Below are positions 48,001 to 58,339 of a DNA stretch of 64,000 nucleotides, piece by piece; within the stretch, counting starts at the first letter, position 1; each line of letters begins with the position of its first letter. This DNA comes from Acanthaster planci. Lineage: Eukaryota; Echinodermata; Asteroidea; Valvatida; Acanthasteridae. The notes beneath the pieces were generated by a model. That model searched no databases, was not told the DNA's origin, and saw nothing but the letters and a program-made list of their open reading frames with translations. The stretch spans positions 289,769-353,768 of the forward strand of contig NW_019091583.1 in the NCBI RefSeq assembly GCF_001949145.1, in the 5' to 3' direction. Made by a program: the position numbers and the translations under genes.

Positions 48001-51000
48001 AATTTTTTTTGTCTACTTTATTTCCATTCCTTCCAAACGGGTGCATGCATCCCCACCTCTTCAAAGGCCATAAAAGTTCATATAAAAACTCTCCAAAGTT
48101 TTTTAGCCTCCCCCGAAAAAGGGTCTCCCCCCAAAAAGAATTCTAGATTTAACTGTGGGTACTCTAATTTTTTCCTCATTTTGAGATGCCATCTCACTCC
48201 GAGTCATCATCAGCATACCAGGGGAGACCCTGGCCTACTAGGACAGCAATTGAACAGACCAGTTTCCTTTGAATAACACCTACATTGCTAGTGAGTGCTC
48301 TCCTAATGGGATGCCATCTTTGCAGGAAAATTATTACTGCATATTCAACACAATCAGGTGCTCAGTGTGAAAATGTTCTGCACTTGCAGGCGTGTTGATC
48401 CTAATATGAAGCATTGGCCATCCATAATGTTGATACAAGTTGCAATCTGTAGGAATTGACGTCACACATGCACATGTATGAGAGAGTCCTCCATGTTGGG
48501 GTTTTTCTGGATTTTGGAAAATTCAATATGATTCCTTATTTCCAAGTTCCTCCTTTTCCTGCTTGTAATACCCATCCATTATAATTATTCACCCATCATG
48601 CCCATTCTTTATAAATACCACAAGAGTTTGGTCTGTAAACGCAAAAGTTTGTAGACCCCTGATCAATGTCACGTGACCACTTTCCCGCACAATACCAATG
48701 TAAAGTTTTATCGTGTTAATAATTGACAAGGTGGAAGATTTACAATGTAAGTGGCAATTTATATCTTTGGCTGTCCTCACAAAGCAAACCGTTCCTGCAG
48801 CCGCTTCTGTCCTAATTCATTCGACAAAGATTTGCACAGGAATACGATTTTTCCCTGCAACAGTTGAAATTACAATGTTGAATATTGCCCCAGTCGATTT
48901 AGTTTTTGCATTTTTTGTTATATTTTGTTTTGTTTTAGCAAAAATTGGTTAATGACCAATAATATGTGAAAAAGGAACAATGGTATGAAAACTGAAACCA
49001 TGACTCTGTAAGGAGGTAACATGAGCAGGTAAACGGAGTGGCATATTCACAGACAAATCCTAGCAGGCTTCAGCCAGATCAAATAATTAGATGTTCAAAG
49101 ATTTGGCTCAAAATTTGATCACATACATGTATTTGGTCTTCTGGCAAATGTTTGGTCAACCAAGCTTCTGGAGAATCATGTTTTGATAAAAACATTACTA
49201 TCACAAGAACAAATTATCATTCTACGGCTTTTGCCAGCATAAAACCAATTATCAGTAATTCAGTAAAGCTGTGGCACATGACACAATGCAGAGAAATACC
49301 TCTGTATGATTTCACTGTACTGTACCTACAAGTTACCAAATTTAAAAATATATGAAATACATGTAGGCCTTATGAGTCCTGGCACGGCTGTACATGTCCG
49401 CTCATTAGTCATTCTAGCGTGCACTCAGTGTACCCGCCAAGGGTTGGCCTTCCATTTTTTTTTTCATTTTCACAAGTGCAGAAAAAATGTTTGTATTCCT
49501 CCCTCTCTCCTGGAGAGTGGAAACTGTTAAGGAAAAGAAATGATGACATTTGAGCTGCATACCTATTTTCGCCATCATAATATTGCCGAAAAATAATATG
49601 GACGGCCGATGAAAAATTTTGATAGAAATGAATTGCCACTTATGATTTTTGTTTTTGTTTAGTGTGTTTCTGCTGACTTTGCCATCTCTGTACAGACCTG
49701 TGAATGTACTTAGGTCTGCACAGTCTCAGAAATGGGTCTACATGATCAAGGAAGGGTGCTGAGCCAATTTTTATAGGTCTACATAGGGCACAAGTGAAGA
49801 CGATGAATGGAGTTGCCCCCTCACTGAAGAAGAGGTCTTGGGGCTTTTCATCCACAGCAAATGGAAGAGGAAAAGACACGAGAACCATCAGTAAAAGCTA
49901 GCTTTACCTGTACCGACTTTTTAACAACAGGAAAAGAAATACTATAATACATTTTAATGAGGGAACCATTTCTAAAAATGATAAATGACGTTTTTCTGGT
50001 GCATGTCCATGCTGACAATTTCCAGATCTTTCAAAATAAACAGAAACCAACAGAAGAGGTTTTGTTTCACCGCAGTATGACACTGTGCAATATTTTCAGC
50101 CTAGATAGGCCAACAAACTCTATCATTGGAAGTTTGTTGACCCAAACTGTACGAACATGTAGCTACATATATACCCCACCAGCATTCATGTGTGCCCATT
50201 TATAATTTTATAATATCAACACAAAGAAATGCCCTGGTACCATAATTTTTTCTGCCATTAGATTTTAATGATCCTTCCGGAGGGTGATTTAACACTACAC
50301 AACATGGAGTCCTAAATATAAATGTACATGCATATATTTGTCTCTTTGCTTAGATAAATGATGTAATTGAGCCATCTGTTGTACTGTTTTTATTTCCCTA
50401 TCTATTAATTTTGATCTAATGAATTAGCTTCAATGAATTATGTTGTTATTGGTGGTTTTACCTTCACTTCTTCATTTAAATATCACTCTATAGTATTTTG
50501 TTTTATTCCACTTTGTGTATAATTGGAGAGTTCAAAATAAATGTCCACGATTTCAATTTTAATTGAAAGGTGAGTTATGTGGGGAAACAAATGGCCAAAT
50601 TCCCTTCTGCTTGGCACAGAGGTGTGTGTTATTTTTACAGAGTAAATGACCTACTCTACAGGTCATGACAGGTGGTAAAAGTTACCCATGTAACAAGGAC
50701 ACTGCCACAAATTGTGCCCCAACCGCATGGAATGACCCAGAGAACAATTCTATTTTGACCCCCTGAAGTCTATTGTACATTAGCCAGGTCCAGTCAGAAA
50801 TATATGTCAAGAAACAAATTGCCTCAAATTTTGTTCAAAATTCGAGAAACTTGGAGATCTTGTAGTTATATGCAGCTATTTTTCGTGACATGGGGGTTAA
50901 CCAATAAACCAGAGCTAGGGGGTCCTAAATTGGCTTTCAAAACCATATAATGACTAAATAACAATTTACTCATATTATCAGTCCCTATTTGGGAGGGAGA

Positions 51001-54000
51001 GGGTCTGAAATAAAAGATTATAATGTAATTAAAAAATTCATCTCTTCATGCTTTTGAAAATAACAAAATATTGGATAGATTTCACTATTTGCAGCCCTAC
51101 AATCCCAAAATGGCAGCAAAATGATTTGCAAAGTGTTGGGGGGGCATGGGTGGAAATCTCTCCTCAATTGGGGGGGCATCAGTTTACACTTTTTTTGTGC
51201 ACACTGTGTTTATTATCTTTTTCCACTTATAAAAACTCAAAAGGGAAAATCCTCGATCCATCAATTCCTTTAGTATTTTGTCTTGCTTAAACATTGAGGG
51301 GTCATTCGATACTGTATCCCCCCATACCAAGTTCATGGGGTCCCCCGTCCCCCCAGGATTTCCGCCCATGGAAAGTTGTGAGACAACCAGGCACCAGCCA
51401 TTTATAGGACTAGACCTATCCATTAAGCCCCACCCTGTTGTGTTCTGGCTGAGAGTGGGGTGGCATGCCCCAGGGGCCCCCCACAGTAAGAAAAGTTTAG
51501 GCCATTAGCCCACTGCTTCCCTCCCCAGTCCACCGCCACTGAAGCCCCCACCCAGCCAAAAAGGTTACCTCCCTACCCTTCATCAACACATGTAACCCCA
51601 TCTCCCAACCCCACATGAATGAAGCTTGTTGCACCAAAAAGAAAGCCTTCTCATTCCTGATAAGCATTGGGGGCCTTGGATCTCATGTTTATGGCAACAC
51701 TACGCCATGACAAGGAAAATTCACATCTGTAGCTCTACAAAGCGTGGTTTGCATTGTTTTCTTCTAAGAATCAGAACTTCAAGCATAAATTGTATTCTCA
51801 CTCCTACATGTAAGCAACATCTGCTGGCAGAATACTGGTACCAAGGGCACACAAAGTTGGGTGAGGGTACGTGTTCAGGGTAAATTTCAGTGACATTTTA
51901 ACTAACGTACATGTACATGTACCTGTAACAACCACAAAACATATGTCTTGGATTTGTCACTTTGGGCAATCATAGACGAAGGACACAGGAGTTGCAATTT
52001 TGGCACTTCAAAGTGTTCAATGATGGTCGCCGCCAAGTCAGACGAATAATAGGAAACATTGCAAAAATGCCTGATCACTGCCTGCATCGTAGCCGGACAA
52101 GCGGGGCCAGTAATATCCTAGCAATACTTGTAGTGTTTGCTTGCAATTAAATACAAATTATTGCTATGACCAGGAAATAGAGAGAGAAAAATCCCTGATA
52201 TTAGACCTACTTTTGCCATCGTAAATAAATTTTTTAAATTTTGAAACACTGTTCCATTACCCATGCAAAGTTTGTAATTTGTTTTCTCCTCCCTCCAATA
52301 CATTGGTGTTCAAAGACCTGGTAAAAAGTTGGCTAAGACTGGCCAACAAAATGTTGCCTTTTACTGGAAAGCTAATTTTATAAGTAACAAATTGTGCTAT
52401 TTCATCACAGGGAGTTATTGTGAACCCTCGTAAAATACGCTTTTGTACAAAACACAAATCCTTGTAAACAACCTGGCTATTTAGTCCCAAAATAACTCCA
52501 TAAAGAAGCACTAATTAAGGGCAATGACTGCACATACAGATTTAGGGCACACAGCATAATGGAAGTAACTGTGCAAGCATTAAATCTGATGTTGTCATGA
52601 GATCATACCAAGCACCAACAATAAATTGTATTTCAATTCAAATCTCCTTGCTGTTAATTTGCTTACGTTGTATGTGTATGTGGACCCCTGAAAATTTTGA
52701 AATATATCGCTGCTATAGCAGGTTTCTGCCAAGGGTTGCCAAAAAAACCCACCTTCTTTGTGAAACAGCTTTGAGAAAAATGCAATGACCCTTTCCTACG
52801 GACAAGATTTCCCCTCACAAATGAATACGTGATGTTGGGCACACGTACTGCTGTCTATTTGCTGGCTGTCCAATTTTTTATATGGTCCCTATGATGATAG
52901 GCACAGTATCTCCTGTGCCCATCTGCCCACACAGCCATGATCATACGCGTACGGCAAGTGGGATGTCAGGAAAAATACCTTCATGAAGTGGTTAAAAAGA
53001 TTTAAAGGAAATTGAATCAACGGTTTTGCAGAATGGATCGAAGTCCGCTGAAAAGAATCCACCTGAGGCTGGTAGAAGCTGACACCACCATCAGGACTCA
53101 AAGTAACGCAAGCCAGGTAGACAAATGCTGTCTAGCAAAAATCGCTCCGGGGCTACCCAGTTCTGCTTGCTGTGAAAAATCCACTGAAAACAAATTTAGA
53201 TCAACATACACGTTTGTGTATGGTGGTGTCAGTATCAAATACTGTAAGTGATGTGGTTTTTTTTCTGGCATGACATATGCATGTGTGATACAAGAGATCA
53301 CACGAAGAGAGACCGATGGGCCGCATAAATAGTAAGTGCTGCATAGCACAGAGCTCATGGTGGAGTAACAAACGAGTGTATCCTTTTTTTTTTCTTTTTT
53401 CAAATTGTTCATTACTTTTTCTAACCTACACAGCTGCACAGCTGTATGGTTGTCACACTCAGTCACTGAATTAATGTGGTGTTTTATGTAGAGTTTAATA
53501 GCGGTGGTCCTGGTAAACTGTGAAAAAGTATTTGTGTTGAACAGCTGAGAGAAAATATACATGTATATAGGGGCTCGTAAAAATATAAGAATATGCATGT
53601 AGGCAAGTGAAATCTTAAGTTAAGATAACCCTACGTGTACATGTATATTGCAGCGGTGGTGGAACGATTTTCAAAGTGGGGGGGAGGCAGTTGTTAGACC
53701 ATCAGGCATCAGCTATTAATAGGACGATGAATGCATCCCCATCCCATTATAGGCCCTGCAAAAAGGGGGGGCATACGTACGCCCCCAGTCGAAAAAGTGG
53801 GGGATCCAATGGCCCCCCAGGCCTCCCCCACCCCACATCTGCCACCAGTGCCTGTGGGCTACCCAGGGAAAAAGGTTAGTGCAAGTTACATGTAGGCCTC
53901 ATCATCATGGGGTCAATATACATGCATGTAAGTACATGAATTGTAATACTGTTGTACTGCATGGCTTGTGCAGTCAAGAGTGAACCTTGTGTTGGGAATA

Positions 54001-57000
54001 AAAACCTGAACGTACATGTACGATTTCTTTTGCAAACCAATCAATTGACTAGATGGTGATGATTTTGGAATGTACTGCTCATGCCCGCGTAGCAGGTGTA
54101 CGTGCTCCCGTCATGCCTTATTCATTATGTATTATGAGTAATGAGAGCTTTGCTGTTCAATGTGGCAGTGTGCGTGACAAAAGTAACCTGCTTTTGCTGG
54201 ACGCCTACATATATAGTACATATGAGCCGAACGTGGGAGAAATTACATGGCTTAAGTGTAAGTCACAGGATTCTGGCTCAAAAATGATAAAACAGTAGCC
54301 AAAATTTTAGCTAAAGGTTGCAGTAACTTTGATTTTTAATTGGGTGCTATAAATACAACTCTCTTTATCACCAGCTACGTGTGATTTTTTTATCCAATTA
54401 AAATGGATTTTCTCAATTAGTGCATTCTTTACGTTTTTAACCTCACTTGATGTGTTCGTGTTTTCAGCTGATTAACAACAAACGTTTTACTGTTCAACAA
54501 ATGTGTCAGAGTCTGCTTTGCAACAGCTTTGGGTGGACAAGCAAATTTTAAAAAAAAAGTAGGATTCTATTTTTCTAAAAAAGCATTTCTATTTTTTCCT
54601 GTATTGAGTCATTTATGACGCTTGTGAATAAGTATAATATGAAATTAAGAAAATATCAAAAGGTAGCATTTTTATTGAATTCTTCCATTTGCAGTTTAAC
54701 AATATGATTGGTTTCTTAAATAAAATATTAGGTAAAGAAATTACAAATTTTGGCTTTCTTGCATTGTGTTGCTTCAAACGAGAAACCTATTTTATCCCTA
54801 TTTTTTAAAAAGTCAAAGGAGAAACTTACTTTATCCCTACTTTTTGAAGAGTAATTTAAAAACTAGTTTCCCTATTTTTAAAACTAGTAGAGAATCCTCT
54901 TTTATCACTATTTTATCGCTATTTTCTAGAGTGGCGAAATCCAAACAAAAAGATATTTTAAAATATATATTTTACATAGGAAAATAATCTACATGTACTT
55001 CTTTGCTATTTTTTTCCACTAGGGATGTGCCAAAGTCTGCTTTGCATAAGCTTTGGGTCGACAAGCAAGCGGTGTTATTCATGGTAATGCGTACACATGG
55101 GACACACATACATGTATGCTCAGAATTTCTAGGGTAAGCCTGCTGAATATGCCCAGACTATCAGTTCAGCATCTTGATAACTTCTTCTATATAAGCCATA
55201 TGGATATACATGTATCTGATGTGCAGGAGTCTAGGGGATTTCATTCAAGTCCAGCCTGAGGCCAACTGTAAAAATCCGAAATCCTGCTTGGTGTATAGGG
55301 TTCAAGACTTGTGATCAAGAGATCAGAGGTTGGAATCCAGCTGCAAGGCTGTTGTGTCCTTGAGCAAGGCATTTCACCAGCAAATTGCCTCTCTCTATCC
55401 AGTAGTATAAATCGGTACCAGCAATCACTGGGTAAGCATCCTGCAAGTGCATGTATTCCATCAAGGGAGAACAGAAAGCTCTATTCCTTCTTCTAGATGT
55501 CTAAAGTCCTTCATCTTTCTCCCAGCTCAAGCTCTTTTAGGGTTCAGCTTTTAGACCGTAAACATTCCTGTACTCGTTTCAAAACATAACCAAGACATCA
55601 CACAGGTATCTTTAATTATCCAAATCTGCATTTCAGACTTAAACTCTTAATTAAAGAATAACTTATTAATAAAAGTTTTAAAACCCAGAGGTCTTTATTT
55701 TTTTCTTACTGCATTATACACACTTTTGTGAAAAAATACACGCTTGAAGAAAATTGTTACCGTCATTCCAACACTCACCCAGGTGTTGATGTACAACATC
55801 GTTCCCATGCATGTGTACACAGACTTGTACAGGATTGTGTATTATTGTCTCTATTTTTACCCTGCAAACGATGTGACTTTTTGTCACTTCGTGTAAACAG
55901 AGAAACACAGAGGCTAAGTATTTTGTTAGTTGCTTGTTTACAGTTGAAAGGAAAATAAACAACATTTTACTCTGAAACTCCGCTAATTTGTTCTTTGGAT
56001 CTGGAAAAACTCCAGATTAAAAAATCTTCGATTTTCTGGGGTTTCGTCAATTCCTGAAAACACCCACGATATGAGATATTGAATTTTAAAGGGTTCCATT
56101 CCTGTCTTCAGCGTTTAGATTGAAGGACGATAAAATGCAATCACCTGACATAATCACCTGACAGTTTGAGGGACCCCAAAAACAGTATAGGATCTTTGTG
56201 GTATATGTATTTCTGTTCAAAGGGCACCTCACTTCTTGTGTTCTACGGCAACTTCTATGCTTCACAAACGCCTTGATGATAATTCCAGGACTTTTCCCAG
56301 AGTTTAAAAGGGATTGTTCGGAACATCCTAAAATTGGGAAAATCCAGAGTAAAAATCATGAAATCAGGTAAAATCTTGACAAACCTCACCTGCATCCTTA
56401 CACACATATAGGTCAAGCCCAAAGGCCCGGGTGTCGCAAGGTTGAAACACCCCCCCCCCACTGGCTTCTGAGTTCTACTCGTTGATGGGTTGGTTTTTTG
56501 TAATAAATATTTTTAATGTAATAATGTTCGTACCATTCTACATCGTGTTCCACAGCACATTATGAAAGGCCTTTATAAAAATATGTGTTCACACTGCCAC
56601 TTTTGGGTTCGATGACCTCCCCATTTCTGGTCAAATGGGCCTGTAGGTCAAATTCAAATCAAAACAAAATCAAGTCACGAGCTGCAAGGATTCTGTGACT
56701 TGTCTAGTATGACTGCATATACATGTACTATTTCAAAACAAATTTTTTTTTTCTCACCGAAATACATTTTTAGAATGTACACGTATGAAAGGTCATTAGC
56801 CTTGCCCTGTCATGCAAAGTCCAAGTAAAGCTGCTGCAGGTGATGAGCAGCTCTAGTGTGCACATTAACACTACAATTATAAAGGACCCATCTACCAATC
56901 CAAATGAATCCATGGATCATTCCTGATCTATTTCTAGTTTTTTAAAAGCTGCCTAGGCTGGGTGCAAACCTGAAATGTAATCTCATCAGTCGCAGCTCCA

Positions 57001-57909
57001 CAAATGAGTCGACTGACAGGGGATCAGCTGATGATGAGATCAGAAGTGCAAAAGACTGAATAAATCATGAGGAAGCGCCTGTGTCCCTTGTTCGAATTCA
57101 TTTGGGATGGCCGACGTGTAGTTACCACATATATCTTTCCTGTCACTGTATAACTGTGGCCGGGGTTTTGCGTATTTGATCTAGCTGGGATACATACTGT
57201 CTCACAGTCTTATAAATTTTCATGCAATTTAATGCAACGCAGCGCAAACCATCAGTCCTGCATAATTGACTGACCACCTAATGCAATCGTAAAATCTTAC
57301 TGATTCAGACTTTGCTTTTTTAAAGCAATTCTCTGCAACTGTAAATTATAAATGGAAACAATGAGCTTGTACAAGTAGCTGACGGTAGAATTACATGTAT
57401 CAACGGAAAATGTCACAAAATGCAAAATTGAATGACTGCACGGCTATCAATCAATCATGCAGATCAACCAACCAAGCACAACATTATGATTCTATTTTGT
57501 ACTTACCAACTTGGGATGCCTGGCTCAATTGCAAAACCACAGGCTTGTTAACCCTATGATGGAAGTCACAAGCACAGTCTTCCCCGCTGCCATTCAGCTT
57601 GCACACCAACGACCTCGCCTGACCCTGCACACAGCAGTGCCCGGCCTGGTTCGGCGAGGGCGTGCACGCTCCCGCATTGGTCAGATTCTGGGCACCGTGG
57701 TGGTCCGCCGCCACCTGCGAGGCCACCCGCTCTAGCTCCCCGCGCAGAGTCAGGCCCTCGCGGGCCAGCGACCGCGTTTCATCCGACAGCAGCTGCATGT
57801 GCTCTGTGAGGGCCTGGACGGACTGCAGGATCGCAGCATCCGATTCCCAGCCGGGGGCTGCCACATCGTCTCCGGTCTCCATCTCCACATTTGTATCCGC
57901 CATCGACAT
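20705..57909 (-). CDS. ABCG1/4: ABCG1/ABCG4-type half-transporter, 13 coding exons
   Basis: Joined exons (57909-57507, 42644-42468, 41258-41141, 40456-40267, 29538-29393, 28788-28665, 27761-27647, 25929-25589, 24579-24475, 24021-23853, 22790-22690, 21611-21453, 21058-20705) give an open frame of 833 residues. All introns are GT-AG and all phases agree. Order: N-terminal extension 1-135; ATPase domain about 165-425 with Walker A GPSGAGKS 216-223, Q-loop Q262, signature LSGGQ 317-321, Walker B VLFFDE 337-342 and H-loop H374; a Ser/Thr/Gly-rich linker about 445-535; then six membrane helices (about 580-826) with a large outer loop between helices 5 and 6 containing two cysteines and an N-glycosylation site NTT. 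The family works as dimers exporting sterols and phospholipids from plasma or endosomal membranes. Human ABCG1 is near 670 residues; the extra length is in the N-terminus and the linker. Confidence 0.95.
21453..21611 (-). CDS. ABCG1/4: ABCG exon 12
   Basis: 53 codons, phase 0 at both ends. Acceptor TTGCAG|TTTGTG; donor CAG|GTGAGA. Encodes the end of helix 3 and helix 4 ([37 protein letters not shown]). The sequence just upstream of the acceptor is duplicated further up the intron (21761-21863). Confidence 0.95.
21630..21732 (+). repeat. 103-bp direct repeat, copy 1
   Basis: Identical to 21761-21863 at all but one base (GACTGATATT against GACTGGTATT). Its proximal end is the polypyrimidine tract 16 bp before the exon 12 acceptor AG. 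Confidence 0.95.
21761..21863 (+). repeat. 103-bp direct repeat, copy 2
   Basis: Second copy, 131 bp from the first, with a 28-bp spacer. Recent duplication judging by a single mismatch. Confidence 0.95.
22690..22790 (-). CDS. ABCG1/4: ABCG exon 11
   Basis: 101 bp: two bases completing Phe630, then 33 codons. Acceptor CTCCAG|TC, donor CAG|GTAGGC. Encodes [17 protein letters not shown] and [14 protein letters not shown], the conserved inner connecting helix and start of helix 3. Confidence 0.95.
23386..23605. mobile_element. hAT-like MITE, family 4, copy 1
   Basis: Ends CAGTGGTGTAGCTAGG and (reversed) CAGTGGCGTAGGGG, with G-rich interior containing TTTTTGTTAGCC and TTCAATATCCA. Second copy at 32933-33128. 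CAGTGGCGTAGC-type ends are common in hAT-derived MITEs. Lies in ABCG intron 10. Confidence 0.65.
23853..24021 (-). CDS. ABCG1/4: ABCG exon 10
   Basis: 56 codons plus one base of Phe630. Acceptor CCGCAG|TTACTG; donor TCAT|GTAAGC. Encodes helix 1 ([13 protein letters not shown]) and helix 2 ([20 protein letters not shown]). No long single-frame product marks this exon; it was found by homology and splice sites. Confidence 0.93.
24475..24579 (-). CDS. ABCG1/4: ABCG exon 9
   Basis: 35 codons, phase 0 at both ends. Acceptor AAACAG|ACTTGC; donor CAG|GTGAAA. Encodes [21 protein letters not shown], the conserved amphipathic connector helix that precedes helix 1. Confidence 0.95.
25270..25540. repeat. 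Degenerate CAAGTC word repeat
   Basis: CAAGTC, AAGTCAAGTC, TCAAGTCC and variants recur about every 15-20 bp within ABCG intron 8, ending with GACTTGAGTCACTGA close to the exon 8 donor. Resembles the word repeat at 5810-6260. Confidence 0.6.
25589..25929 (-). CDS. ABCG1/4: ABCG exon 8 (linker exon)
   Basis: 341 bp: two bases completing Val425, then 113 codons. Acceptor ATGATAG|TT with a poor pyrimidine tract; donor GTG|GTAAGG. Starts with conserved IEIASGEYG, then a low-complexity Ser/Asn/Gly/Thr-rich linker (for example [11 protein letters not shown]) of about 80 residues that is longer than in human ABCG1. Confidence 0.92.
25944..25990 (+). mobile_element. Truncated SINE tail
   Basis: TCTAGTCAGTTTCCTTATACAG matches the tail downstream of the SINE at 28272 (CCTAGTCAGTTTCCCTATATAG). 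Begins only about 15 bp upstream of the exon 8 acceptor, so part of the acceptor region may derive from it. Confidence 0.4.
26138..26243 (+). mobile_element. tRNA-derived SINE, family 5, copy 1
   Basis: tRNA-like head GGGCTGGGTAGCTCGGTTGGCAG (A-box region) and B-box-like AGATCCGAATCCC, then the shared tail CAATTTCTTTG and ATCTTTATAATCA. Same structure as 28272-28410. The acceptor stem cannot pair, so it is not a tRNA gene. In ABCG intron 7. Confidence 0.75.
26870..27015. repeat. Two-copy short repeat
   Basis: TTGCACAACAAATTATGGCG occurs at about 26879 and 26994, with related GTTGTGCAA words in reverse between. Probably a decayed inverted-repeat element in ABCG intron 7. Confidence 0.5.
27647..27761 (-). 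CDS. ABCG1/4: ABCG exon 7
   Basis: 38 codons plus one base of Val425. Acceptor follows a long T tract (TTTTTTAAG|CTG); donor TATG|GTAAAC. Encodes [13 protein letters not shown] and [10 protein letters not shown], the conserved end of the ATPase domain. Confidence 0.95.
28272..28410 (+). mobile_element. tRNA-derived SINE, family 5, copy 2
   Basis: Head GGGCTGGATAGCTCAGTTGG with A-box, and B-box GGTTCAAATCC; tail CAATTTCTTTGTTCATC, then TTTATAATCA and CTAGTCAGTTTCCC. The 3' side of the head (TCCTATC) does not pair with the 5' GGGCTGG, so it is a SINE. In ABCG intron 6. Confidence 0.8.
28665..28788 (-). CDS. ABCG1/4: ABCG exon 6
   Basis: One base completing Ser345, then 41 codons. Acceptor CTCTAG|T; donor CAA|GTAAGT. 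Encodes GLDSSSSFQ (D-loop) and [18 protein letters not shown] with the H-loop histidine 374. Confidence 0.96.
29393..29538 (-). CDS. ABCG1/4: ABCG exon 5
   Basis: 48 codons plus two bases of Ser345. Acceptor CCCAG|GTGGAG; donor ACAAG|GTAGCA. Carries the ABC signature LSGGQ and Walker B VLFFDE within [12 protein letters not shown]. Confidence 0.97.
31541..31940 (+). repeat. 116-bp tandem repeat, about 3.5 copies
   Basis: Units begin CTGATTTACGGCTGTGAAAT or variants at 31541, 31657, 31773 and 31878 and include GAAGCTGTCC, TGATTTCTTG and ATATGATGA. Spacings are 116, 116 and 105 bp; units are diverged. Confidence 0.85.
32933..33128. mobile_element. hAT-like MITE, family 4, copy 2
   Basis: Shares TAGCTAGGATTTTAC, TTTTGTTAGCC, TTCAATATCCA and a GGCTACGCCCCTGCTG end with 23386-23605. 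Ends are degraded. In ABCG intron 4. Confidence 0.6.
34051..34116. repeat. Telomere-word element, family 3
   Basis: TTACCCCTAATCCCCAG, then GTGTATGTAAAATCATATTG, GGATTGAGGACTG and TTAGGGTTAA. Closely matches 60876-60937. Confidence 0.65.
34440..34880 (+). repeat. About 165-180-bp tandem repeat, 2.5 copies
   Basis: Repeated block order: CAGAACACA, ATCGAAACATGCC, ACACTAGAA, CATTCAGTGT, ACCCTCAAAATCA, AGATTATTACTTCATAAC, TTGATAATGT. Copies begin near 34453, 34634 and 34797; the third is diverged and partial. Confidence 0.75.
38814..39032. mobile_element. MITE with long inverted ends, 219 bp
   Basis: Left GGTTATTCTATAAAATTGGG and right (reversed) GGTCATTCTATGAATTTGGG are inverted copies; a second paired block is TGTCCCTGTTACACCTGATG against TGTCCCTGTCACATCTGTTG. 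AT-rich centre, no coding. In ABCG intron 4. Confidence 0.7.
40267..40456 (-). CDS. ABCG1/4: ABCG exon 4
   Basis: One base completing Lys233, then 63 codons. Acceptor GGCCAG|A; donor GTC|GTAAGT. Encodes MKGTFLVNG, the Q-loop block [11 protein letters not shown] and [21 protein letters not shown]. Confidence 0.96.
41141..41258 (-). CDS. ABCG1/4: ABCG exon 3
   Basis: Two bases completing Gly194, 38 codons, two bases of Lys233. Acceptor CAGCAG|GC; donor ACAA|GTACGT. Carries Walker [12 protein letters not shown]; the usual Thr after the Walker Ser is Ser here, a conservative change. Confidence 0.96.
41951..42213. mobile_element. MITE, 263 bp, TCACTGTAAAA ends
   Basis: Left TCACTGTAAAAATGCTGGGC pairs with the right end, which reversed reads TCACTGTAAAACATGCTGGGC minus one base; inner paired words CAACATTGGGTACC / GGTACCCAACGTTG. 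Several internal GTTGGGTA words. In ABCG intron 2. Confidence 0.8.
42468..42644 (-). CDS. ABCG1/4: ABCG exon 2
   Basis: Two bases completing Asp135, 58 codons, one base of Gly194. Acceptor TCGCAG|AC; donor AAAG|GTGAGA. Encodes [19 protein letters not shown], then [18 protein letters not shown], the first strands of the ATPase domain. Confidence 0.94.
44403..44880 (+). repeat. 257-bp tandem duplication
   Basis: TGTTAAATACATG starts at 44403 and 44660. Both copies share AACTTAATAACT-type words, CAGCAACATC / TAGCAACATC, AACTGCTTC, AACATTCTGCCA, GCTTTATTTCACACTCC and GTTCCAGAACT. Roughly 80-85% alike by eye. Confidence 0.85.
46112..46413. repeat. Telomere-word element with GGAGGATTTT minisatellite, family 3
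   Basis: Outer inverted words TTAAACCTAACCC (left) and GTTTAGGTTAA (right) enclose about 250 bp built of TTGGAGGATTTTGGAGGATT and GAGGAT units (at least eight) with short spacers. The same words form the small hairpin at 20361-20421. Confidence 0.7.
55295..55450 (+). mobile_element. SINE-like fragment
   Basis: B-box-like GGTTGGAATCC at 55328-55338 followed by GTTGTGTCCTTGAGCAAGGCA, a body word shared by many animal SINEs. A second GTGTCCTTGGGCAAG word at about 46980 may be another remnant. Boundaries approximate. Confidence 0.5.
57507..57909 (-). CDS. ABCG1/4: ABCG exon 1 (N-terminal extension)
   Basis: ATG at 57909-57907 has G at -3; a second in-frame ATG is two codons on (57903-57901), with G at +4. 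I chose the first. 134 codons plus one base of Asp135; donor GTTG|GTAAGT. An acidic start ([11 protein letters not shown]), then a Leu/Gln/Glu-rich, probably helical or coiled-coil part (about 27-67), then a Cys-rich, GC-rich stretch (CCVQGQ, CDFHHR). No signal peptide, consistent with a cytosolic N-terminus. The link to exon 2 rests on matching phase and frame. Confidence 0.85.
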
Positions 57910-58339
57910 GTCTGCACTGTCAATTCACACCAGGTACTTAACCATTACAACACTTGTGACAATGTATCACCTTGTATTTATGCACACGTCCAGATGTTTC
58001 AAAAGGGGCAGTTTACGGCTCAGTAATTTGGGGTGATAAAGTGACTAACTGGTTAAGGGTTAATTCTGTATGGGTGAGTTTGCAAAAATCACCTTCCACA
58101 TGCAGATTGGGTATCTGACATAGGTCTAGTCACTGTCGTATACTGCCATATATGGATCCTCTCAAAATAAACAAACTGCATGGTTTCAAAGCTTAAATTC
58201 ATCAAAGGTTCCTGTTGAGTAAACTTATGATTTTACCACGGAGAGTGCTGTACTTCTGTTGGCTATCTGTAATTCAGACATGGACTACAGATTGCATCAC
58301 ATATGCTGGGAGTGAAGTCAGTACCGTGAATTTGCATTG

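Larger units (their letters stand above)
42645..57506 (-). other. ABCG intron 1 (14.9 kb)
   Basis: From the donor at 57506 to the acceptor at 42645. No coding exon recognised, though an alternative first exon cannot be excluded. Contains a 257-bp tandem duplication (44403-44880), a family 3 element with a GGAGGATTTT minisatellite (46112-46413), and a SINE-like fragment (55295-55450). G-run repeats occur near 47140-47400, 51130-51560 and 53670-53850. Confidence 0.7.
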
